Shown here: one piece after another, positions 1-9,623 of the stretch
How the letters are laid out: each line of letters begins with the position of its first letter
Numbering within the stretch: the first letter of the stretch is position 1
Assembly (NCBI GenBank): GCA_002104895.1
Contig: MCFG01000090.1
Location: 30,001-72,500, forward strand
Reading direction: 5' to 3'
Length of the DNA: 42,500 nt
From: Anaeromyces robustus
Taxonomy: Eukaryota > Neocallimastigomycota > Neocallimastigomycetes > Neocallimastigales > Neocallimastigaceae
The notes under the pieces: generated by a model
The model's database searches: none
The model's input: the letters and a program-made list of their open reading frames with translations, nothing else
What the model was told of the DNA's origin: nothing
Position numbers and translations under genes: made by a program

Positions 1-55
1 TTAACCTTATATAATATATTTATATAAAATAAATCTAATAATAGATAAAATAATA

Positions 56-373
56 ATGGGTGGTGTTTTAGTACTTTTGATTGTTTTCGCTGTTGTTTTT
101 GTTTTATCAATTCTTGCTCTTTTATTCACCCCAAAGGGACCAAACCAAGCGTAAATATTTAAAAATAAAATACTTTATTAATTTAATTATATATTATTTT
201 TTTTATTAATATAATTTTGATTTTGTATAAATATATATTTTAAAATATAAAGTGTTATCAGAACTTCTATCGTTTTAACACTTTGTTGTTGTTACCTTAT
301 GTGGGCTGTAACTTACATGTGCCAACTTAATCCTTTAATTTCACCAGAAAGAATTGTTAGAGTCAGAAACTAA
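56..373 (+). CDS. VMA9: V-type proton ATPase subunit e (Vma9), two exons
   Basis: Subunit e is a very small, hydrophobic subunit of the membrane V0 sector of the V-ATPase, which acidifies vacuoles and endosomes. Exon 1 is 56-150 and exon 2 is 253-373, with a GTAAAT...AAG intron at 151-252. The 216 nt give 71 residues, close to the roughly 70-73 usual for the family. Residues 2-24 form the first transmembrane helix. It is followed by the family signature FTPKGPNQA at the end of exon 1, and a second helix with the typical YLMWAVTYMCQLNPL in exon 2. Splicing rebuilds the alanine codon of NQA (GC|T), which fixes the donor. The gene has no overlap with neighbours; the next gene starts 2.7 kb away. 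The family match over both exons makes this call secure, and it would be missed by a simple ORF search. Confidence 0.93.
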
Positions 374-1210
374 ATAAAACACACTACTACTATAAATTAA
401 TATATTAACAATTTATTAAAACAAAATAAACATAATAAAAAAATAATTTAATCCCAATAATATAAAGATAAAAACTTCATTTAGAATTTAAAATTAAAAT
501 ATATAAATTATATAAAAGTATAAAAAATGTTGAAGAAATTTAAATATTAATATCCTTTTAATTTTTAATTCTTCAATAAAATTTTTTATATATTTTATCT
601 AATTACTTATTTATTTTATATTTTTTTTAATTAATTCGTAAATAATAAGAAATTATTTTTTAAGCAAAGAAAAAAAGTTTCAAGTTTTTTATGTTATAAA
701 CAATGAAAACTTTTTTTTTTAAAGAAAAAAATAGTATTTAAATATATAAAAGAAAAAGCGAAAGAATTTTTTTTTTTAATAAAAAAAAAATAAATTCTTA
801 TTTATAAATAAAAACATAAAAAAAGAATAAAATAAAAAATAAAAAATAATATAAAGAAATATATATAATAAAGGATAATTAAAAAAAAAAAGTAAATAAT
901 AATTAATATAATCGTTAAAAACTTATATATAAACAGTTTTTTTTCTTATTTTTTTGTAGTTTTTTTTTTTTTTATTAGAAAGGAAAAAAAAAAAAAGATT
1001 TTTTTTTAAAAGAATAAAACTTTATAATAAGTAGTAAATAATAATAATACATAAAAAAATAAAAAAAATAAAAATAAAAATAAAAATAAAAATAAATTAA
1101 ATAAAAATAAAATAAAAAAATAAAAAATAAAGAATAACTAATAATAATAATAAAAATAAAAATATAAAAATAATAATAAAAAATATAATAATAATAATAA
1201 TAAAAAGTAA

Positions 1211-1250
<40 letters not shown>

Positions 1251-1959
1251 AATAATATATCTTTGAAGATTTAAAAAAAGCGTATGAATAACTTTTTTTA
1301 TATGGTAAGTTTAAAATAATTACTAAAAAAAAAAAAGGTAAAAAAATAATATGTAAAATATTAAAAATGAAAAAATAAGAAATCGGAAAAAGAAAAATAG
1401 TTTTATAAATATATATATATTATTATTATTATAAAAAAAAATTATTATTATTATTATTATAGTATAAAAGAAGAAAACAAACCAAAGAGAATAAAAGAAT
1501 AAAAAAAAATAAGAAGGAAGAAAAAAAAAAAAAAAAAAAAGAGAGAGAGAGAGAGATTATAAGGAAAATATTTTATTTTTTAAAAGTATTAATTTAAAGA
1601 ATACTAAAAATGATTTAAGAAGTGTATTAATCTTTATTAGTATTATTATTAAGTGTTTTTTTTTTTTTTTTTTTTTAAAGGATTAAGAAATATATTATAT
1701 GAATATTTATAAGACGTTGAATTAATATGTCATATAGCATCACCCTACAGGTACACCTGTAGCGTACGTATGAGAGATGAATACCTATATGTTAGTCTAA
1801 TTCTTTTATTCCTAAGAGATGTTGAGTGATAATCATTATTGAATATTAATAAATATGTATAAGTAATAATGTTTTGTATTTTTTTTTTTCAGATTTATAA
1901 TAAATACATTAATTATAAATAAAATATATATGAATGATTTTATTAAATTTTTTATATGC

Positions 1960-1992
<33 letters not shown>

Positions 1993-3110
1993 TTATGTTT
2001 CAATATTTTTTACTATAATTATTTTATAATTAAATTTAAAATATTATTATAGTAAATGGTTCAGAATATTTCTGTAAAAGTATTAAAAATTTTATATATG
2101 AATATAATAAAACAATAAAGTAAATAAAACATAAATGTAATTATCAGTATAAATATCTAAAAAAAAAGTTTTCAAATGAAATAAATATTATAAAAAATTT
2201 TTTTATATCCAAATTACATATTTTTCTTATTTATAATTATTGTATTTTTTGTAAAACATATAATCTACAAAAAGTATTATCAACTTTATTTAAAACAATT
2301 TATTTTTAATTTTTTTTTTTTTTTTATTAAAATTAACACTATAGGATTTATCTGATATCATTAAACCTGTCACAAAGTATATTAAAATAATAGATATAGT
2401 TTAAATTCCTTTCATTTTTTTTTTATCTATATAATGAAAAATATTTACTTATTTACATTATTATATATGCAAACTTTTTCATTAAGTTTTCATATATTAC
2501 TGTTAATATATTAATTAAATTTAAAATTTATAATATATTATTATAATTTTCAAATAAAATAATATATTAAAAAATAATTTTGTGTATTACATATATATCT
2601 ATATATATACATAAATATATAAATAATTCTAAAAATTAAAAAAAAATAAATAAAGAAAATTAAAAGAAAATTCTTATCACGAATTATAAAACATTTTTTA
2701 AAATCCTATTCAATCATATTTCTAATTTTATAATTTTCAATATTATAAGAAAATATGTTGTACAAATAAGCCAAGTAAAAAAAAAAAATTATAATAAAAT
2801 TCTTGTTGCAATAATTGTTACAAAACACAAAAAAATGACAATTAATGACTAATTATTAATTCTTAAAAGTATAATCTATATATTATTATTTTAATATATA
2901 CAGTTAATCTATATATTTCATATATTATTGTATAAAAAAATATGCTTTCTTTAAAAATCTTCCAAAAGTATATAAAGGTAGATTTTTTTTTAAAAAATAT
3001 AAAAAAAATAAAAAAAATAAAAAAAAATAAAAATAATAATATAAATAAAAATAAAATAAAAATATAAATATAAATAAATAAAAAGAAAAATAAAAAATAA
3101 AATTGTTAAA
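374..3110. other. AT-rich intergenic stretch without recognisable gene
   Basis: About 2.7 kb, almost entirely A and T. It holds (AAAT)n near 1207-1248, a GA tract near 1541-1556, (TTA)n near 1960-1992 and many A or T runs. The only sequence of higher complexity is near 1720-1850, listed separately. The part from about 2.9 kb onward would contain the promoter of the CBM18 gene, but no specific motif stands out. Confidence 0.7.
1715..1850. other. Higher-complexity island with a short hairpin; possible ncRNA or spliced leader exon
   Basis: This is the only stretch of mixed base composition in 2.7 kb of AT-rich DNA. It contains a 7-bp stem with a 4-nt loop, CTACAGG-taca-CCTGTAG, at 1747-1764. 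GTACGTATG, a plausible 5' splice site, follows directly. A strong poly-T CAG acceptor lies near 1879-1892. A short reading frame starting ATGTCATATAGC ends at the TAG inside the hairpin. I find no tRNA boxes and no convincing snRNA or C/D-box signature, so the nature of the element is open. Confidence 0.3.
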
Positions 3111-3689
3111 ATGAAATTAATTTTATTATTATTATTGAGTATTACATTAATTAAAAACGTATTAGGTAAAACTTGGTATCATACAAATACGAATAATAAT
3201 ACATATATGACTGCTATAAATGATTGTAACATTTTATTGATATGTTTTGGTAGAAAAAATCCTCTCTTCGGTAAAGAAAAACTTACTGATTGTGTTGATG
3301 TTGGAGGTGGTGTATGGAGTGATAGAACTAAAAGTGATGATACTGTAAATCCTTTTACATCATGTATAGAACATAAAAGTAGTTATTTAGGAACATTAAA
3401 ACTTTTTGACTGTAGAACTTCCCATTTACGTGGAAATAATGCACATGGTAATGAAAAATATAGTGATTTGAATGCCACTGTTAATGTTAGATATTTTGTA
3501 TTTCCTGGTTATGATAGAGTTTTTTCTGGTTATGGTTGGTGCAGATATGAGAATCCTCATGGCAAATGTGGTGAAGAAAATGGTTTAACTTGTCATTATC
3601 AAGAATGTTGTAGTAAATATGGCTATTGTGGTAAAACTTCAGAATATTGTAATGCTAATAGTAAATCACTATATCATAGAATTGGTTAA
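3111..3689 (+). CDS. Secreted protein with C-terminal chitin-binding type-1 (CBM18, hevein-like) module
   Basis: Single-exon gene of 192 residues. Residues 1-19 are a clear signal peptide (basic start, poly-Leu core, likely cut after VLG). Residues 20-150 form a Cys-containing domain (C39, C45, C61, C85, C101, C144) that I do not recognise. It has an N-glycosylation sequon near N121. Residues 153-180 match the hevein fold: C153, C161, C166-C167, C173 and C180. The sugar-binding positions Ser168, Tyr170, Tyr172 and Tyr179 are conserved. The last two cysteines of eight-Cys hevein are absent, so this is a six-Cys form. CBM18 modules bind chitin or GlcNAc oligomers; a cell-wall or extracellular role is likely but the N-terminal function is unknown. 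The ATG follows an A-rich leader. Confident for secretion and CBM18. Confidence 0.88.
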   Translation: MKLILLLLLSITLIKNVLGKTWYHTNTNNNTYMTAINDCNILLICFGRKNPLFGKEKLTDCVDVGGGVWSDRTKSDDTVNPFTSCIEHKSSYLGTLKLFDCRTSHLRGNNAHGNEKYSDLNATVNVRYFVFPGYDRVFSGYGWCRYENPHGKCGEENGLTCHYQECCSKYGYCGKTSEYCNANSKSLYHRIG

Positions 3690-3970
3690 TTATAATGTGT
3701 ATGAAAATATGTATTTATAGAGTGTTCTCTACTTTTTTTAAAAAAAAATAATTATAATTGAAAAACTATAAAATATTATGTAATATTTTATTGTATTTTA
3801 ATTATATACAATACATTTACAGTAAATATTACATATAATATATAATGAAAAATTTAAATATTATAAAATATTGTTAATTTATTTAATAGTATTATAAAAT
3901 ATTTAAAAATTCATGTATTGTAAATTTTTTTTTAAAAAAAAAAATATTTATTATATATTATATATTGTAT

Positions 3971-4122
3971 GTATTAATATTGATAATATTATATAAAAAT
4001 AAAACAATAAATAATATAACAACTATTTTTATTTTTTTTTTTTTTTTTTTAAAAAAGAAAATAATAAATAATAATAGTTGTTATACTTTTTAATAAATTT
4101 TAGAATATAATATTATTAATAC
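3971..4122. repeat. Imperfect long inverted repeat, MITE-like
   Basis: The outer arms are GTATTAATA at 3971-3979 and TATTAATAC at 4114-4122. Both are followed inward, with one short gap, by ATATTATAT-like sequence. The inner arms TATAACAACTATT (4015-4027) and AATAGTTGTTATA (4073-4085) are perfect 13-bp complements, with a T-run and A-rich loop between them. Total span is 152 bp with no coding capacity. The layout fits a small foldback or MITE-type element, but no target-site duplication is evident. Confidence 0.45.
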
Positions 4123-4439
4123 AAAAACTATATTAAAATTAAAAAATGTATAACGTAAAATTTATGATATATTTTCAATTAGTTAGAATATTATTAATTA
4201 TTAATAATAATTAATAATATTAATTAATAAATAATGATTAATAATAATTAAAAAAAATTATGTTTAATATATAATGTTAAAATAAATAAATATACTAATG
4301 ATGAAAATAGAAAATAAAAAAAAAATTATTGTTACTCTTTCTTTATTTTTAAAACTATTTTATTTTAAAGAATAATACTAAAATTTTATTTAATATCAAG
4401 GTTTTACACTAATATTTTTAATATAGTACAAATAAAAGT

Positions 4440-4497
4440 TAATATATTATAAATTAATATTACATTAATTAATGTAATATTAATTTATAATATATTA
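4440..4497. repeat. Perfect 58-bp palindrome
   Basis: The left arm 4440-4468 and right arm 4469-4497 are exact reverse complements with no spacer; the centre is ACATTAA|TTAATGT. It includes C and G positions that also pair, so it is not only an AT dinucleotide artefact. It could extrude as a cruciform or fold as a 29-bp hairpin in RNA. Confidence 0.85.
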
Positions 4498-4540
4498 GGA
4501 TTTTTTTTTATTTTTATTATTTTTTCATTATTCAATAAAT

Positions 4541-4625
4541 TCCCTAATCTAACCAATGCTGTAACACTAGCACAAAACAGCAGGTTGAGTGTTTCCAATA
4601 ATGATAATAACTTTCCCACTTAAAG
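4541..4625. other. Mixed-composition island; possible decayed coding fragment on minus strand or structured RNA
   Basis: This stands out from the AT background. On the plus strand TGCTGT (4557-4562) pairs with ACAGCA (4577-4582), and AACACT (4563-4568) pairs with AGTGTT (4588-4593); the two stems cross, as in a pseudoknot. On the minus strand one frame reads GKVIIIIGNTQPAVLC, then two stop codons break a continuation (CYSIG and IREFIE). Another minus frame is open through the island without a start. No family was recognised. Confidence 0.3.
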
Positions 4626-5115
4626 GATTAAATTTTTTTAATAATATATATTATTCCATCTGAAGTGACCGATCTTTTTATTTATGATTACTTTATTAAT
4701 TTTATTTATTATTATTATTATTGTTATTATTATTGAATTACATACAATTATTCATAAAAGCCATATAAATATTAATAGATATTTTTTTTTATTATGGATA
4801 TTTTATATCTTTATTTATCAACATTAATATGGAAGTAAAAATTATATTCATATTTAATTATAATAAATATCAAATTTATATCATGATATTTTTTTGTTAA
4901 CTTAAATATAATTATATAATATATATATATAATATATATATATAATATATATAGTATCTAAACTATTATCATTATATATAAATGTTTTTATTTATTGGAA
5001 AAAATATAAAATAATCTTCTTTCAATATTTTTCATTTTTTATTTTCCTTTTTTCATTTTCCTTTTTTTTTTTTTCTTATTATTTATTTTAAATTGTATTT
5101 TATTACCATTTAATA

Positions 5116-5135
5116 CATTACCATATATGGTAATG
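5116..5135. promoter_or_regulatory. CArG-box palindrome (MADS-box / Mcm1-type site)
   Basis: CATTACCATATATGGTAATG is a perfect 20-nt palindrome. Its core CCATATATGG fits the SRF-type CC(A/T)6GG consensus, and TTACC-N6-GGTAA fits the symmetric fungal Mcm1 site. It lies about 1.2 kb upstream of the membrane-protein gene at 6361 and 1.4 kb downstream of the CBM18 gene, so the target is uncertain. Function is inferred from the motif only. Confidence 0.4.
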
Positions 5136-6360
5136 ATAATAAAATTTTTACCAGAAAAATGATCAAATAAAATTTTTAATAATTAATATATAATATTAAT
5201 ATAATATTTAATATAATTTATTTAAAATTATTATATATTAATAATATATTATATTACATACTAATATTATACTATATTATATATTATATATAATATATAG
5301 AAAATATTAATTTTTTTATGTTTTTTAAATTTTTTCTTTAGTGTCTCCTTAAATAATTATATTATAAAAAAATTAATAATTACTAATTAACAATAACTAA
5401 TAGTTATTTATTATAACAAATAATAAAATAAATAATAAAAAATAATAATAAATAATAATTAATAATCAATAATAATAATAAATAATAATAAATAATAATA
5501 AATAATAATTAATAATCATTAATAATAATTAATAATCATTAATAATAATTAATAATAATAAATGTTGTGTGTTTTAATTGCATTTTTTTTTTTTTACTTT
5601 TTTGTATATTTGGTTATTGTCAATGTTCTTTCTCATATTTCTTTTTACCAATTTTAGTAAATTTAATATAACGATTTGAGTTCAAAAAATTAATTAAATA
5701 TTAAGTAGTAATATAAGTACTATATAAATGCTATAGAAATACTATATATAAGAATTACATAAATAGTATATGAATTAGTGTATTGTTTTAATATATATTT
5801 AAATTATACAATATATTAAATAAATTAAATATTGTATTAAAAAAGCAGAAATTTTTTTTTTATACTTTAGAATGCTTCATTAATCTTTTATTCATTTTTA
5901 ATTATTAAATCAATTTTATTTTATATGAAATTTTATTATTTAATATTTAAGTAAATAATACTAATTATTATTATTTTTTTTTATATTGTTTCTTATTATT
6001 TATAAAAAGAAATTATATTTATCATTTTTATTTGTATTTATTTATTGAAAGACCACTTTTTTTTTTTAAAAAAGTATTTATAAAAAGATTTAAAATAAAT
6101 AGTTTTTTTTATATTTTTTATTTATAAAAATATAAAAAGGAATATTTATAATTAAAAATTCCAAAAAAAAAAAAAAAATAGCACTAAAACAAAAATAAAA
6201 AAAAAAAAAATAAAACACCAAAACAAAATTAACTAATTGAATAAAAATCAAAATCAATAAATATTATTTTATAAATATTCATATTTTTTTTTCTTTTAAT
6301 AGTATAAATATAAAATAATCTATATATATTAATTTTACCATTGCAATATTATATTATAGA

Positions 6361-7122
6361 ATGAAAATGAAATTTTATACCTCATTAATTTTTTTAGTTT
6401 TACTTTTTTCTGTTATTTATGGAAAAACCTTAATTCCAAGGGATGATGTGCTTGGTCAAAATCAAGGAGATAATGACCAAGGCTCATTGAAAAATAATGA
6501 TAATAATAATGATTCAATAGTTGGAAATACTGGAAATACTGATAATATTAATACTAATACTAATACTAATACTAATACTAATACTAATACTAATACTAAT
6601 ACTAATACTAATACTAATAATGATAATGATAATAATACTAATAATACTAATAATGGTGATATAAATAATTCTAACTCTAGTATTAATACTAATGGAAATC
6701 CTGACGCTAATACTAATACTAATACCAATACCAATACCAATACCAATACCAATATTAATACTAATACAAATATTAGTGTTGATAATAATAACAGCAATAA
6801 TAATGTTAGTGAAAATACAAATAGTAATAAAAATAATCAGACTTCTAATAATACTACAAGTCAGTCTTCTACTAATACTGAAGTTAGTTCAAATTCTTCA
6901 TCCTCTGACCAAACCTATTCAAATTCTTCAAAAAGTGATGATAATAATTTAGGCAATAATGATTCTAATAATGGTGGTTCAATAGCAGGAAATCAATTAG
7001 AAGATAATGAATCTGCTAAAAAAAATTCTGGTCATACTGGATTAGTAGCTTGTATTATTGGTGGATGTATTGTAGTATTATCTGTAGGTGCCTATATAGT
7101 AAAAAAATATTTTAAGGTATAG
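6361..7122 (+). CDS. Asn/Thr-repeat type I membrane protein, hypothetical
   Basis: Single-exon gene of 253 residues. Residues 1-21 form a signal peptide. The middle (about 35-215) is low-complexity Asn, Thr, Ser and Asp, with two (Asn-Thr)n tracts at about residues 62-86 and 118-135. A single transmembrane helix lies at about 227-247, followed by a short basic tail (KKYFKV). The first repeat tract uses ACT for Thr and the second mostly ACC, so the two expanded separately at DNA level. Several NNT and NNS sequons suggest heavy glycosylation. The layout is that of a cell-surface stalk or mucin-like protein. I do not recognise a family. ATG 6361 is the first in frame and starts the signal peptide directly. 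Confidence 0.75.
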   Translation: MKMKFYTSLIFLVLLFSVIYGKTLIPRDDVLGQNQGDNDQGSLKNNDNNNDSIVGNTGNTDNINTNTNTNTNTNTNTNTNTNTNTNNDNDNNTNNTNNGDINNSNSSINTNGNPDANTNTNTNTNTNTNTNINTNTNISVDNNNSNNNVSENTNSNKNNQTSNNTTSQSSTNTEVSSNSSSSDQTYSNSSKSDDNNLGNNDSNNGGSIAGNQLEDNESAKKNSGHTGLVACIIGGCIVVLSVGAYIVKKYFKV

Positions 7123-7623
7123 TATTTTTTTAATTTAATAGTACCTATAATAAAAGAACAATTTAATTATAAAATATATTAATAATGTATTAATAATATA
7201 TTATACAATATAATATGCAATTTAATTATTTTAAAATATTATTAAATATAATTTATTAATTAATTTAATTTATAAATAAATAAATAAATAATATATAAAA
7301 AAAAAAACGGTATACTTTTATATACTTTTATATATCTTTTTTCACTATTAATATATTTAATATTTTTATATTATTATAATAAAATAAATAAAAAAAAAAA
7401 AAAAAAAAAAAAAAATAATATAAAAATAATATAAAAATAATATTAAAATAATATAAAAATTATAAAATAAAAATAATATAATAATAAAATAAATAAAATA
7501 TTTTATTTAATACCAACCAACCAAACCAACCACCCACCCCTTACCACTACTACCAATAATAATAAACATAATAAAAAATAGCCTTCTGAAAAATTTAAGA
7601 ATAAGTTAGATTCACAAAAACCA
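7123..7623. other. Intergenic stretch between the membrane-protein gene and the 129-residue gene
   Basis: AT-rich, with a long A run near 7388-7415 and a short tandem TATACTTTTA repeat near 7312-7333. The last 120 bases are the probable promoter and 5' leader of the gene at 7624 and contain the C-rich tract listed separately. Confidence 0.6.
7513..7540 (-). promoter_or_regulatory. C-rich leader tract; G-quadruplex-capable on the minus strand
   Basis: The plus strand reads CCAACCAACCAAACCAACC and then CACCCACCCC. The complement therefore carries GGGG, GGG and five GG runs separated by 1-3 bases, which fits a two-tetrad G-quadruplex; GGTTGGTTTGGTTGG resembles the thrombin-aptamer pattern. It sits 84 bp upstream of the ATG at 7624 and is the most G/C-dense tract of the left 11 kb. 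Confidence 0.4.
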
Positions 7624-8013
7624 ATGTCTGAAATATTTGATGCTCCTCCATCAGTTCCTGACTTCTTTAATGAACGTCGAATTTCCATGGGCTCAGCTGT
7701 TACTTCATCATCTGTTCCTTCTTCTATGAATAATTATATTAATCAACGTCAAATTAATAATCCTTGTGCTCCAGAAGGAATATCTAGTTATGTATCACCA
7801 CCATTACCATCTTATCCTAATATTGATGAAAGACGTCAATCTTTCAACCAAAATCCTATATATGATGCAGAACTTATGAATAATGAAAAGCGTCAATCAT
7901 TATCAAATTTCCAACAACAATCTACTATCCCTGAATATGAAAATGAAAATCAACAAAATGGTATGCATTCCCCACAATCACATCAAGCTTTAACTAATCA
8001 TACTCCTAAATAA
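7624..8013 (+). CDS. Small Pro/Ser/Gln-rich protein with three PKA-like phosphosite repeats, hypothetical
   Basis: Single-exon gene of 129 residues with no signal peptide or membrane helix, so probably cytosolic or nuclear and disordered. Three related heptads occur: NERRISM (16-22), DERRQSF (68-74) and NEKRQSL (87-93). The consensus is [ND]-E-[RK]-R-x-S-hydrophobic, which matches the basophilic (PKA-type) kinase site R-R-x-S-hydrophobic. The flanks are Pro, Ser, Gln and Asn-rich. The codons are normal and varied, unlike the simple repeats nearby, which supports a real gene. Family not recognised. A regulatory target of a basophilic kinase is inference. Confidence 0.65.
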   Translation: MSEIFDAPPSVPDFFNERRISMGSAVTSSSVPSSMNNYINQRQINNPCAPEGISSYVSPPLPSYPNIDERRQSFNQNPIYDAELMNNEKRQSLSNFQQQSTIPEYENENQQNGMHSPQSHQALTNHTPK

Positions 8014-8685
8014 TCATGATTATTGTTGCCCATCTATTGGTAGTATATATATAATATTGAAAGTTTACCCTTATCAATTCATCTAGTGAAAATTTAATAT
8101 TATCTATAATCTAATAATGATGATATACTAACATATTATATTACCAATGTTCAATATCCATTTAATTACAATTATTATTAATTAGAAAAATAGTAGTAAT
8201 ATAAATTAATATTAAGGGGAAGAAAAAAAAAGAAAATATTGAGATTTTTATAATAATAATTATAGTAAAATTAATAATAGTAATATCAATTAGTATTAAT
8301 AAAAATAAAATTATATAAGTTAGGGAATTAAACATATATGTATACTCAAAATATAATATAATTTATTTGTTTATTTTATATTTTATGTATTTATATTTTA
8401 AAAATTTATAAAATCATATATATAAATTTATGTAAATTATGTAAATCTCTAAATATTATTATATACCTCTTTTCTTTTCTTATTTATTTAATTTTTTTTT
8501 TCATGTTTTTTTTTTTTTATAACCGTTATATGTATATGTAATTTTTTTATTTTTTTATACATGTAAAAGTGAAATATATATATTTTAATTCTTTTTTAAA
8601 ATTATTCATATAAATAATATTTAATAAAATAGAAATAAAATAAAAAATAAGAAATAAAAGTAGGAAATAAAAAAAAAAAACAAGA

Positions 8686-8721
<36 letters not shown>

Positions 8722-9008
8722 TTATACAATGAATATATTTTATTTATATAAATATATTAAAAGAGAATTATATATTATATCTAAAAATGATTTATATAAT
8801 TCTTTATTATCATATTATACCTAAAATATTTATAAATTAATAGTTATATGGACTGAATAATAGAATTAGTTTAGAATTAGGAATAAAGAAAATTATATAA
8901 GAAATAGAATTTTGGAAAAGGTTTCAGCAAGTTAGATTTTTTTTATTAAATTTTATTTTTTAAAACAAATTCTTTAAAATAATCAACTATCGTAAATAAA
9001 AAATTACC

Positions 9009-9387
9009 AACAATATTCATTTCCCATTCAACACTGAATTTTTTAGAAATCTTAATTATAACTATTCTTTTTTTAATCTTAAACTAAGTGTCAATTGGAA
9101 TATTAATGGTTAAGTTTTTTTTTGCAAAAGTTATTTAAGAAATCCTTTTCATCTACCTTCCCCGAACTTTCTCAAAAATAGTAATGATAGATTTTTATTC
9201 TCAAAACTCCTGAACATTATAAACTTTTGGTTCTTGATATTACTGTTCATAGTTTTGATAAAGAATTTTTGAAAAATCGATTTATTGTTATAAATGAACT
9301 AAAACATCTAGAACTTTTGGATAAAGAATTTGAAGAAGGAAATCAAAAATCATTATTAAGGAAGAGATATATTCACTAAAAAAGTCA

Positions 9388-9422
<35 letters not shown>

Positions 9423-9623
9423 ACTTTTTATATTGAAGGTAATTATGGACTATCGAGGGATATTTATAGCTCTAACATATTACTAACATCAGCTTTGGAT
9501 TTTTTTGGAATAATCGAATTTGATTTTAATTTAGTTACCAGCTTAAGGGAAAACTATCGTTTAAAAACTTCACAATTTTTTGTATATAAGAATAATTATT
9601 TTAATAAACATGAAATTATTTAA
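9009..9623 (+). pseudogene. Probable decayed protein-coding gene, family unknown
   Basis: Base composition and codon pattern are protein-like, but the frame is broken. Piece 1 (9009-9272) is one frame with an internal TAA at 9111. Piece 2 (about 9194-9379) is a different frame that reads for about 60 residues, including LLVLDITVHSFDKEFLKNRF, and ends in TAA. An uninterrupted A run (9391-9420) follows. Piece 3 (9423-9623) is open for 66 codons, begins TFYIEGNYGLSRDIYSS and ends in TAA. No splice pair joins the pieces convincingly. I do not recognise the family. Confidence 0.4.

Larger units (their letters stand above)
3690..6360. other. AT-rich intergenic stretch with inverted repeats
   Basis: About 2.7 kb without a supported gene. 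It holds an imperfect inverted repeat at 3971-4122, a perfect 58-bp palindrome at 4440-4497, a mixed-composition island near 4545-4625, a CArG palindrome at 5116-5135, and AT dinucleotide and (AAT)n tracts (about 4917-4965 and 5400-5560). Most of it is otherwise featureless. Confidence 0.7.

Noticed and set aside
1715-1850. tRNA or snRNA gene
   Set aside because: No B-box GGTTCRANTCC, no cloverleaf, and no U1-U6 core words. The 4541-4625 island was checked and rejected for the same reasons.
4917-5300. AT-only palindromes
   Set aside because: Self-complementarity is expected in (TA)n-type DNA. Only inverted repeats with G/C positions or long exact arms were kept.
6462-6952. Minus-strand Leu/Val frame and second plus-strand Ile/Pro frame over the Asn-Thr repeats
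   Set aside because: They are other-frame readings of the ACTAAT/ACCAAT repeat. The Asn/Thr frame has the signal peptide and membrane helix.
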